NCBI RefSeq assembly: GCF_003201975.1
Contig: NZ_QJJQ01000004.1
Coordinates: forward strand, 1 to 64,000
DNA: 64,000 bases
From: Pseudogracilibacillus auburnensis
GTDB lineage: Bacteria > Bacillota > Bacilli > Bacillales > Amphibacillaceae
Direction of reading: 5' to 3'
The translations under genes were made by a program, and so were the position numbers. Positions within the stretch are counted from its first letter, which is position 1. Every line of letters starts with the position of its first letter. Shown here one piece after another: positions 35,999-45,236 of this stretch. A model generated the notes under the pieces. The model was not told the DNA's origin and did no database searches. It saw nothing but the letters and a program-made list of their open reading frames with translations.

Positions 35999-36472
35999 AT
36001 GAGTGAAAAATATTATGTAGAGGTATTAACGTCTTTAAGTCCGGAAATGCAGGACATCATGATGGAACTCGAAAAAGATGCTTTTCCAGGTATTGGTGCA
36101 GTTGATGAGCAAACGTTGGTGCCAATTGCTAGATTCGGTAAATTAATAGTTTATCGTGAAACAGGGGATCCAAGACCGATCGCTGTTTGTGAATTAATGA
36201 GAGAATATAATGCGCCACAGCGAGCGTATGTATTTGGATATTATGTTCGCTCTGATCAACAAGGTAAAGGAATCGGTCAGAAGTTTTTTGCAGAAGTGAT
36301 GAACATCATTGATGAAGATGGCTTTGATCAAATTTGTTTAACGGTGGATGTATCAAATACTCCAGCTGTAAAAGTGTATGAGAAATTAGGGTTTGAAATA
36401 AAAGAAACAAGAGAAGCTGAATATGGCAAGGGAGAAGATAGATATTATATGGAATGGCGTAAAACGAACTAA
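35999..36472 (+). CDS. GNAT family N-acetyltransferase
   Basis: A 157-aa GNAT protein. The acetyl-CoA loop is YYVRSDQQGKGIGQKFFAEV and the C-terminal region CLTVDVSNTPAVKVYEKLGF is typical. The ATG at 35999 is 4 bp after the M81 stop; an upstream open frame overlaps M81 but lacks a ribosome-binding site. It is the last gene of the catabolic run, followed by a terminator. Whether it acetylates the pathway's amine or detoxifies a by-product is unknown. Confidence 0.82.
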   Translation: MSEKYYVEVLTSLSPEMQDIMMELEKDAFPGIGAVDEQTLVPIARFGKLIVYRETGDPRPIAVCELMREYNAPQRAYVFGYYVRSDQQGKGIGQKFFAEVMNIIDEDGFDQICLTVDVSNTPAVKVYEKLGFEIKETREAEYGKGEDRYYMEWRKTN

Positions 36473-36536
36473 TCTAAGTATATTGGTCCCATATAAGCAC
36501 TATTTTTGAACCATTATTTACCAACTGAAAATAAGG

Positions 36537-36579
36537 AGAGGCTCATGTTAGGAATGAAATAGTAACATGGGCTTCTTTT
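36537..36579 (+). terminator. Rho-independent terminator of the catabolic operon
   Basis: A 14-bp stem with two G-U pairs: AGAGGCTCATGTTA (36537-36550) and TAACATGGGCTTCT (36563-36576), then TTTTG. Confidence 0.82.
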
Positions 36580-36670
36580 TGAGAAAGCAATAAAGTTAAA
36601 ATAACAGAAGAGTATTAAGTTATGATAAATAAAGTATAAAACACTTGCATTTTAAATGGGAATTATTTAA

Positions 36671-36711
36671 TATAATAATTGGAATTAGCACTCGGGTGTC
36701 TTGAGTGCTAA
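36671..36711 (+). promoter_or_regulatory. groESL promoter -10 and CIRCE operator
   Basis: A perfect CIRCE element TTAGCACTC-N9-GAGTGCTAA lies at 36685-36711, the binding site of the heat-shock repressor HrcA. A TATAAT -10 box is at 36671-36676; TTGCAT at 36645 is 20 bp away and so an uncertain -35. groESL is therefore under HrcA control. Confidence 0.93.
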
Positions 36712-36754
36712 TAAAGAAAAAATAATAGTTAACGGACTAAGGAGGTATCTTTAC

Positions 36755-37036
36755 ATGATTAAACCTTTAGGAGATCGTGTAGTGATCGAACTTGTTGAGC
36801 AGGAGGAAACAACTGCAAGTGGTATCGTTTTACCAGATTCTGCAAAAGAAAAACCACAAGAAGGTAAAGTAGTTGCAGTAGGGTCAGGTGCAATCGTTGA
36901 CGGTAAAAAAGTTGCACTAGAGGTAAAAGAAGATGATCGTATCATTTTCTCAAAGTTTGCAGGTACAGAAGTGAAATACGAAGGAAAAGAATACTTAATT
37001 TTGCGTGAAAATGACATATTGGCAATCGTAGAATAA
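36755..37036 (+). CDS. groES: Co-chaperonin GroES
   Basis: A 93-aa (10-kDa) lid of the GroEL folding chamber: [27 protein letters not shown], with the mobile loop, and the conserved C-terminal [18 protein letters not shown] precedes the ATG at 36755; the frame is open upstream through the CIRCE element but that part is not translated. Repressed by HrcA via CIRCE. Confidence 0.97.
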   Translation: MIKPLGDRVVIELVEQEETTASGIVLPDSAKEKPQEGKVVAVGSGAIVDGKKVALEVKEDDRIIFSKFAGTEVKYEGKEYLILRENDILAIVE

Positions 37037-37082
37037 TACATTAGTACGGTTGGCAAAATGAGTTTTATTAAACATAGAATGA

Positions 37083-38741
<1,659 letters not shown>

Positions 38742-38746
38742 TAGGT

Positions 38747-38777
38747 AGCTCTAACCCATGATACAATAGGGCTTTTT
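38747..38777 (+). terminator. Weak terminator after groEL supplied by the island
   Basis: AGCTCTA (38747-38753) pairs with TAGGGCT (38767-38773), followed by TTTTG. It replaces the original groEL terminator now found at 49989. Confidence 0.5.
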
Positions 38778-38789
38778 GTAGGCGATTAG

Positions 38790-38804
38790 CAAAATGCTAA
38801 CATT
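38790..38804. repeat. Internal 15-bp repeat near the left end (possible integrase arm site)
   Basis: CAAAATGCTAACATT is identical to 49809-49823 near the right end. Here it overlaps the inverted pair TTAGC-AAAAT-GCTAA. Short repeats of this kind inside both ends are typical of tyrosine-integrase arm-type sites. Confidence 0.5.
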
Positions 38805-38811
38805 GGAAAGA

Positions 38812-39311
38812 TTATTGCAGGCTTCTCTTAAGTTGTCCAAACTTTTGAGAAGCCTCTCTTTTTAATTCTTTGGTTACATGGAGATAGATAAGCCTAGTTG
38901 TTTCATCTTCTGTATGACCTAGTCTATCCATAATTACTTCTAATCCAACCCTTGCTTCGGCAAGTAGGGAGGTGTGTATGTCTTAGAGAATGGGGTGTTA
39001 ATTCCTGATTTAATCCTGCGATTTTTAATAGGCGTTTCATACGATTTGCAATTGTTTTAATAAGCATTGGGTATCCCGGTTATCTTTCTGTATTAGCGAA
39101 TATAAAACCTTCATTATAATAAGCATCACCTAGTCAATTGATCACTTTCTTCTGCGCTGCTTTATGTTTTTTGAGTTCTTTTATAATCTCGTTTTCCACG
39201 ACAATCGTTCGAATGGAACCTTTTGTTTTCGGTAGTACTAATTGGTATTTAACAGTATTATTTTTTTCATTGTAATACGTTTTGATAATTCTGATGCTAT
39301 TTTCATCAAGG
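38812..39311 (-). pseudogene. Tyrosine recombinase (phage-type integrase), decayed
   Basis: Only the C-terminal catalytic half remains. Readable pieces are VLPKTKGSIRTIVVENEII, NEGFIFANTER, TPHSLRHTH and, in another frame, ARVGLEVIMDRLGHTEDET and RLIYLHVTKELKREASQKF. These include the box-II arginine/histidine (SLRHTH), GH and the catalytic tyrosine (LIYLHV). Two in-frame stops and one frameshift are visible. The 5' half is missing where the IS3 remnant begins. Position next to the groEL att site makes it the likely integrase of the island. Confidence 0.82.
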
Positions 39312-39318
39312 TTAATAA

Positions 39319-39998
39319 TTTAAAGAACAAATTATCCTGCTTCATGCTTCCGGAAAGCCTAGAAGTGAAATTATCAAAGAATACGAGCTGACGCCATCTG
39401 CCTTTGATAAATGGCTTCGGCAATATAAGGCATCAGGATCATTTGAAGAAAAAGACAACAGAACACCTAAACAGGAGGAGCTAATCAAACTCCGCAAAGA
39501 AAACCAACGATTAGCAATGGAAAATGATATTTTAAAGCAAGCCGCGCTGATCATAGGACTAAAGTAAATGTGATTCGTAATAACACTCACAAATACTCGG
39601 TATCAGCAATGTGCGACGTCCTACAAATTCCTAGAAGTACGTATTATTATGAAGCAAAAGAACAGGATAACCAAGATGAAGAATTAACAATACTTGTTGG
39701 ATATCTTTAAAAAAAGCTGCAATATTTATGGTCAAAGAAAAATTAAAAAAGAACTTGAAAAGCTTGCTGGACGGTATCTCGCCGTCGAATTGGTCGAATC
39801 ATGAAAGAGCAAGGTCTTATCTCAAAATATACCGTGGCTCAATACAAACCGACGAAAACAACTTGTAACGAATCGGAGGTCGGAAATGTGTTGAACCGAG
39901 AGTTTAATCAAGACCAGGAATTAAAAGTAGTTGTCAGCAATTTGACCTATGTCCGAGTCGAACAAAAATGGCATTATATATGTGTTTTAGTAGATTAG
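39319..39998 (+). pseudogene. IS3-family (IS150-like) transposase remnant, orfA and orfB pieces
   Basis: The orfA part (39319-39567) lacks its start but keeps the helix-turn-helix EIIKEYELTPSAFDKWLRQY and the leucine-zipper region ELIKLRKENQRLAMENDILKQ. orfB fragments follow in several frames (PRSTYYYEAKEQ, then LKVVVSNLTYVRVEQKWHYI), ending just after the region that would carry the first catalytic Asp, where the sequence reads N (VVVSN). The DDE core beyond is missing. Terminal repeats are not seen. It lies directly against the next gene's ribosome-binding site. Confidence 0.82.
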
Positions 39999-40015
39999 CA
40001 GAGGAGATCACTGTG

Positions 40016-41497
40016 ATGGTTAAAAGAGTAAATTTACTAACATTGAATTTGATGTTTAGGGAGAATTTGGTCGAGGATTATTTGAATGATGAAAGGATTA
40101 ATTATAGAGAGTTAGAAACATTAAGTAGTTTTGTTGAGGAAATACGAAAGAAGTATAGCAAGATTAACATCTTTGATGGTTATGTCTATGATTATAGTAT
40201 ACCTCAAATATCCAAACAATTTGATATTTTAAAAGTTGCTAGTAATTATATTATTAATATTGAATTAAAGGAAACTAGTACAGAAGAAAAAATTAAAAAG
40301 CAACTTAAAGAGAATAGTTATTATCTAAGTAGTACTGGAAGAAAAATTTGGACTTTTACATATGTAAAATCCAGTAATTCTATTTATGAATACATAGCCG
40401 AAGAAGATCGATTAGACTTAATAGCGGATTTTGAAAGTTTTATCGAGTGGTTAGAAGAAAAGAAGATAACTTATTTGGAAGAGGAAAATATAAACGAAAT
40501 TTTTAAACCGAAACAGTACCTAGTTTCGGTATTTAATGATACTGAAAAGTTTATAAGAAACAAGTACTTTTTAAATGATTTACAGCAAAGGTTTAAAAAA
40601 GAATTTGAAGAAAGTGATAAATTATTCAACGCTATTAAAGGAGAAGCGGGAACAGGAAAAACGTTATTATTATACGATATAGCTAAAGACTATAAAAATA
40701 GAGGAGTATCTACCTTAATTATTCATTGTGCTAAATTAAACATCGGTCATTATAAATTAATAGATTATGGCTGGAATATTACCCCTATAAAAAACTTTCG
40801 AGATTCTTTATCAACAGAGATTAACGCTACTTTTATCGATGAGGCCCAAAGACTTACAGAATATCAACTCCAATACATCATAAAATATGCTAGAGAAAAT
40901 AAAATAAAGGTATACTTTTCTTATGATCCAGCACAATATTTACATCTTAGTGAAAAAACAAGTGATATAGCAAATAAGATTCTAGGATTAAATTCAGAAG
41001 TTATAAACAGAGTCCTAACAGGAAAAGTAAGGAATAATAAAGAGATTAATCTTTTTATAAAAAAGATATTTGATAGTCAGCACAATCATACTTCTAGTCT
41101 CCACTTTAGAGATTTCATTGAAGTCCTATATTTTGATGATATGAAAACATCAAATCACTATATAGAGGAATTGATAGATTCCTCAAAAGGAGAGGCTACA
41201 GTTCTAAATTTTACGGAGGATCTAAAAACGCCTAGAAAATATCAACGTTATAATAATGTCCAATCAGTATTAAACGCTCATGAAGTTATTGGACAAGAAT
41301 TTAATCATGTTGTTTTAACATTAGGAGATTATGTTGAGTATGATGCTTTGGGAAAATTGTATGCAACATGCAGTTCATATTACGATGTTGTACGAATGTT
41401 TTATCAGTTGGCAACGAGAGCCAAAGAAAAACTTACTCTTATTATCATTAATAACAAAGACTTAGCACGACGAGCAGTAAAAGTGTTAAATCAATAA
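40016..41497 (+). CDS. DUF2075/SF1 helicase-like ATPase with N-terminal PD-(D/E)xK-like nuclease region
   Basis: A 493-aa protein, probably defence-related. The N-terminal region (about 50-110) has D70, an E-L-K at 83-85 and Q96 in the order expected for a PD-(D/E)xK nuclease. Walker A GEAGTGKT lies at 209-216 and Walker B FIDEAQRL at 274-281, followed by VRNNKEINLFI and a late GQEFNHVVLTLGD motif as in DUF2075/SF1 helicases. The ATG at 40016 follows GAGGAGA by 8 nt; the frame is open further left only through IS3 debris. Orphan gene; no partner adjacent. The nuclease call is by pattern only. Confidence 0.72.
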   Translation: MVKRVNLLTLNLMFRENLVEDYLNDERINYRELETLSSFVEEIRKKYSKINIFDGYVYDYSIPQISKQFDILKVASNYIINIELKETSTEEKIKKQLKENSYYLSSTGRKIWTFTYVKSSNSIYEYIAEEDRLDLIADFESFIEWLEEKKITYLEEENINEIFKPKQYLVSVFNDTEKFIRNKYFLNDLQQRFKKEFEESDKLFNAIKGEAGTGKTLLLYDIAKDYKNRGVSTLIIHCAKLNIGHYKLIDYGWNITPIKNFRDSLSTEINATFIDEAQRLTEYQLQYIIKYARENKIKVYFSYDPAQYLHLSEKTSDIANKILGLNSEVINRVLTGKVRNNKEINLFIKKIFDSQHNHTSSLHFRDFIEVLYFDDMKTSNHYIEELIDSSKGEATVLNFTEDLKTPRKYQRYNNVQSVLNAHEVIGQEFNHVVLTLGDYVEYDALGKLYATCSSYYDVVRMFYQLATRAKEKLTLIIINNKDLARRAVKVLNQ

Positions 41498-41833
41498 TTA
41501 AAATGTCTCAAACTATTTAATTCAAAATAACGTATAGTTTACTCTAGAATCGGGCGCGATTGTTGAAAAAAATAAATTAAAAATCTAAAAATTTCAAATT
41601 TAATCTGATATTTTTGATTGCGTACCATATTGCTAAAGTGTTGTTTACAGGTCTGCTAATTGGTGAGTTATTTAACATTTTACTCACCTTAAACTGAACT
41701 CGTAAGAAATACATAGCTGACTTTGTACGTTGCTAGATATCCTCTGCATTCTTAGCTTTTTGTGGGCTTTACTTATTTAAATGGATGTACAAAATACATT
41801 GTATCCCCGTAGAATCATATTTGAAGAGTCTCT
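41498..41833. other. Intergenic, no gene recognised
   Basis: AT-rich 336-bp stretch between the helicase-like gene and the broken IS21 gene. No coding sequence, RNA or clear terminator is seen. It may contain decayed IS21 (istB-side) sequence, but nothing readable remains. Confidence 0.4.
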
Positions 41834-42938
41834 TTAAAAAAGTAGTAAATTATCTTGTTTAACGACTCGTTTTTTTGACCATAATGGAATTAAGGCACTC
41901 GGTAACACGACCATCGAAGTATGATTAAAATAAACCTCAACCAATTTAGGTGATATTTTAATCTCTACCTCTTTACCGATTAATTCATGTGGTACGGAAT
42001 AAAACATGCTATTAATGGTAATATGGTAATCAGGTCGGACTTTTGCTTTTCGCCATTCAGATAATTTGTATGGTGTGTTTGGAAGAGGGGAAAGGGCAAA
42101 TTTCTCCTCTTCCAATGTAAAGCATGTAACGTTTCTGAGTGCTTGAATAATCCAATTAGTTACGATGTTCACAGAGCCTTCTACACTGGCTTTATCACGT
42201 GCTGTAAGTACATGAGCCGGCATAACTATAGCATTATAGTATGTCACCATTTCTGCGTATGTTTTATTTAATATGAGTTCCTTTGATGTGTGCTTTGTAA
42301 CACCTGTTTTTAAATTATCAGGAACTAGAATATTTGGTACGCCACCAAAATAATCGAAAGCATGTTGGTGCAATTTAATCCAAGATGGAAGATCCATACG
42401 ATAAGAACCTTCTACATAAAAAAGTTGCGAATATGGTAGTGTTGCTATGAAAACACATACCGGTACTTTCTTCCCTATATCTGAATCGACAACAAATAAT
42501 GTTGCACCAGCCCAATCAACTTCTAATAATTCACCTGGTTTTCTCCGAATTCCCATCGTTGCTTTGTATTTCATTGCATAGTCACGATAATGTTCCGTAA
42601 ATGTCCGATAAGCATACGGTATTTTTCCAGCATCATGAGCCTCACTCACATATTCATCATGAAGTAGTGTTAACGTTATGTTTGGTTTCGCTAACTCTTT
42701 ATGGATATATTCAAAATCCATTAAGTGTTTGCCCTAGCTTTTTGCTTCTTTTCTGGATAGAGAAAATCTTCTAACCAAGGATCAGTCATTTCTTCTTCTA
42801 ACGGTATTTTCCCCCCTTCTTTTTTGCTAATTCAATAATTTCTATCACCTTTTGACGCGAATGTTGTGTAATCATTGCAATACTACGCAGTGGAACATCA
42901 TCCGGATGCAGTTCCAAAATCTTTCGATATTGATACAC
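41834..42938 (-). pseudogene. IS21-family transposase IstA, broken
   Basis: The main piece (41834-42721) reads as IstA with catalytic-core motifs LLEVDWAGATLFV, NILVPDNLKTGV and ASVEGSVNIVTNWII. An internal deletion joins LRNVTCFTLEEE to the C-terminal PNTPYKLSEWRKAKVRPDYHI. The N-terminal piece starts at a GTG (42938) behind GGAGG but shifts frame near 42,805 and meets a stop before the main piece. No istB gene follows. Repeat-rich IS-end-like DNA extends to about 43,140. The element is dead. Confidence 0.85.
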
Positions 42939-43287
42939 ACAAAAACCTCCTATACACTTATTTCACGCCGTCAGGTGTTAGAGTGCACATTAAGTATATA
43001 GGAGGTATTAGATATTTTGGTACATTGCTCCGCAATGTGTGGTAAATTCGCCCGCAAACAGAGGTAAAAAGAATTGCAAAGGTGGTGCATTCTGATGCAA
43101 TAATCACATGCTGTCTTACCCGGATTGTTCCTGGTTTTAGGTCAAACTCATAACATTAAAAGGATAATAAGTAATAAGTGGTATAAAGGATGTAAGGAGC
43201 TGACGGGAATAATATCCCGTTTAGGTTACACATTTTGTATTTGCAGGTATTTATTTCTCTATTAATTTACTATTTGCCTAGGTAATA

Positions 43288-43296
43288 TGGTATAAT
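43288..43296 (+). promoter_or_regulatory. Extended -10 promoter in front of the RT-associated non-coding region
   Basis: TGG-TATAAT (43288-43296) is an extended -10 element. No good -35 lies 17 bp upstream (TTGCCT at 43274 is too close). A start near 43303 would place an 8-bp hairpin at the very 5' end of the transcript. Confidence 0.55.
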
Positions 43297-43302
43297 AGAA
43301 TT

Positions 43303-43650
43303 GCTTATGAAGTAGTTCATAAGGTCACTTGTTTCAACCTTGGTGCAAGTTGAAGTATTCTTACATAGAAGAAACAACTCAACCGACAGAAGATTGAAAT
43401 AATTGCCAATAATTTCAATTTCTTGATTGCAAAGATCCAAGCAATAAAGTAACCAAACATCTTTGAGCAACTCCAGTCTTCTAATAGTATAACAAGTATT
43501 ACTAACAGTTTCATCAGCAGTGTCGATAGCTATAAATGGCCATAAGCTATGATCGACTATGGCTGTATAATGTCATTTTTATAATGATATTGGGTGTGCT
43601 GAGTAAGTTGTAATTCAAGGACTGCATTGATATTTACTTAGCTCTGTAAA
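43303..43650 (+). ncRNA. Putative structured non-coding RNA upstream of the reverse transcriptase
   Basis: About 350 nt between a promoter and the RT ribosome-binding site have no plus-strand gene but several stems: CTTATGAA/TTCATAAG (43304-43323), ATTGAAATAATT/AATAATTTCAAT (43393-43419, one mismatch), and GTCGAT/ATCGAC with inner AGCT/AGCT (43522-43557). Defence RTs such as DRT2 and DRT9, and retrons, use RNAs encoded just upstream as template or partner. The boundaries are estimates; no family match is claimed. Confidence 0.45.
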
Positions 43651-43665
43651 GGAGATTTGTATAAA

Positions 43666-45021
43666 GTGTCAGAGAAAAATACAAAAGATTACTATAAGCC
43701 TAAAAACTATCTTCATTTTGATGGGAAGAGAATCTATAATAACAAAACGAAAAGCTATGTGACCAATCCTAAAAAGATTAGGATACATAGCTTTTATCCG
43801 TTAATCCGGTATTTTAGCAAAACAGAAAGATATGATAAAGATAAAGAACATTTAGATAGTCGTCCAATTAAAACTAAAAAACGTCAAATCATGTACGCAA
43901 GTCATATAGACAACTTTATTTATAAATACTATGGTGAACAACTGAACGGACGTTATAATACATGGGTAAAGGATCATGCTATCGATATAAATACCATCGC
44001 TTATCGTTCAAAAAAAGATGAGAAAGGAAAAAGTAATATAGATTACGCTGCAGATGTAATTAATCAGATTCATCAATTGGAGTCTTGTTATATAATAATC
44101 GGTGACTTCGAGAAATATTTTGATTATTTAGATCACCAAAAATTAAAAGATAGACTATGCAGAGTCCTAGGATTTGAGAAAAACAAGTTACCAAAAGATT
44201 GGTTTAAAGTCTTTCAATCGATTACGAAATACAGCTTTTATAATCAAAAGCGAATCCATAAATACTGTGGAACGGAGAGACAACTGAGACAAGCAAAACA
44301 ATTTAAATACTTTTCGTCTCCACGGGCCTTTCGTAAGTTTAAATCCATTTACCCTTCAACAAAAAAAACGAACGATTGGGGTATCCCACAAGGAACGGCA
44401 ATCAGTGCCGTTCTTTCAAATGTCTATGCCATTGATTTTGATAAGCAAACGGCAGCTTTAGTACAATATTATGGTGGATTATATAGAAGGTATTCTGATG
44501 ATTTTATTGTAGTTTTGCCAACAAATCATGTGGAAGGTAAAGAAGAATTTGAAAGGATTAGGGATACTATCCATTCATTAATCCGCAAAAACGGAATGAA
44601 TATTCAACCAGCTAAAACACAGATATATTGTTATCAGAAAAAATGCATAATAGATTATTACAATTCTAAGCCTACTAGGATGGATTATTTAGGTTTTGTT
44701 TATGATGGGACGACCGTTGAAATGCGTGGTAAAAGTCCTTATAAATTTTACCGACATGCTAAAAAAATTATTGAAAAGGCAAAAAAAGTACAGAGGCAAA
44801 AAGGATTAAAGAAATTACCTTATCGTAGACAGATTTACAAATTATATTCCGATTTAGGTATAGCTAGACGACCTCATGGGAACTTTCTAACGTATGCCTC
44901 TAACTCACAGAAAGTTTTTGATGAAGTCTCTCCTTATACTAATAATCAAATGATGCAACAAGTAAATAATAGAAAGAGAAAGCTAAATCAAATGCTTGGT
45001 TATCGAGTTACTTATAAATAA
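43666..45021 (+). CDS. Stand-alone reverse transcriptase (defence-type, unassigned class)
   Basis: A 451-aa RNA-directed DNA polymerase. RT motifs run in order: IIIGDFEKYFDYLDHQKL (first catalytic Asp, ~147), WGIPQGTAISAVLSNVYA (~239-254), YRRYSDDFIVVLP (YSDD, ~276-279), NGMNIQPAKTQIY and MDYLGFVYDGTTVEM. There is no maturase, integrase or retron VTG signature, and no fused extra domain. Start GTG at 43666, about 11 nt after GGAG; a TTG at 43657 is too close to it. Upstream lies a structured non-coding region; downstream a KAP NTPase after 215 bp. Class (for example DRT2- or DRT9-like) cannot be fixed by eye. Confidence 0.82.
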   Translation: MSEKNTKDYYKPKNYLHFDGKRIYNNKTKSYVTNPKKIRIHSFYPLIRYFSKTERYDKDKEHLDSRPIKTKKRQIMYASHIDNFIYKYYGEQLNGRYNTWVKDHAIDINTIAYRSKKDEKGKSNIDYAADVINQIHQLESCYIIIGDFEKYFDYLDHQKLKDRLCRVLGFEKNKLPKDWFKVFQSITKYSFYNQKRIHKYCGTERQLRQAKQFKYFSSPRAFRKFKSIYPSTKKTNDWGIPQGTAISAVLSNVYAIDFDKQTAALVQYYGGLYRRYSDDFIVVLPTNHVEGKEEFERIRDTIHSLIRKNGMNIQPAKTQIYCYQKKCIIDYYNSKPTRMDYLGFVYDGTTVEMRGKSPYKFYRHAKKIIEKAKKVQRQKGLKKLPYRRQIYKLYSDLGIARRPHGNFLTYASNSQKVFDEVSPYTNNQMMQQVNNRKRKLNQMLGYRVTYK

Positions 45022-45236
45022 AAGAAAAAGGGGTCAGTAAACATATGCCTTCTTTTGCGATTGAGGAAAAGCAAATTAATTGGTAGTATTATTTCCGAAG
45101 ATATAAATCACTAAATTCACATCATTGCGACATGATAGAATTTGGAAAGAACAAATGATGAAAGTAAGTCTAAGGGGAACATATTAATAAATCGTGTACC
45201 TGGCACCATGTATGTGTGGAGTATCGAGGTGGTTCT

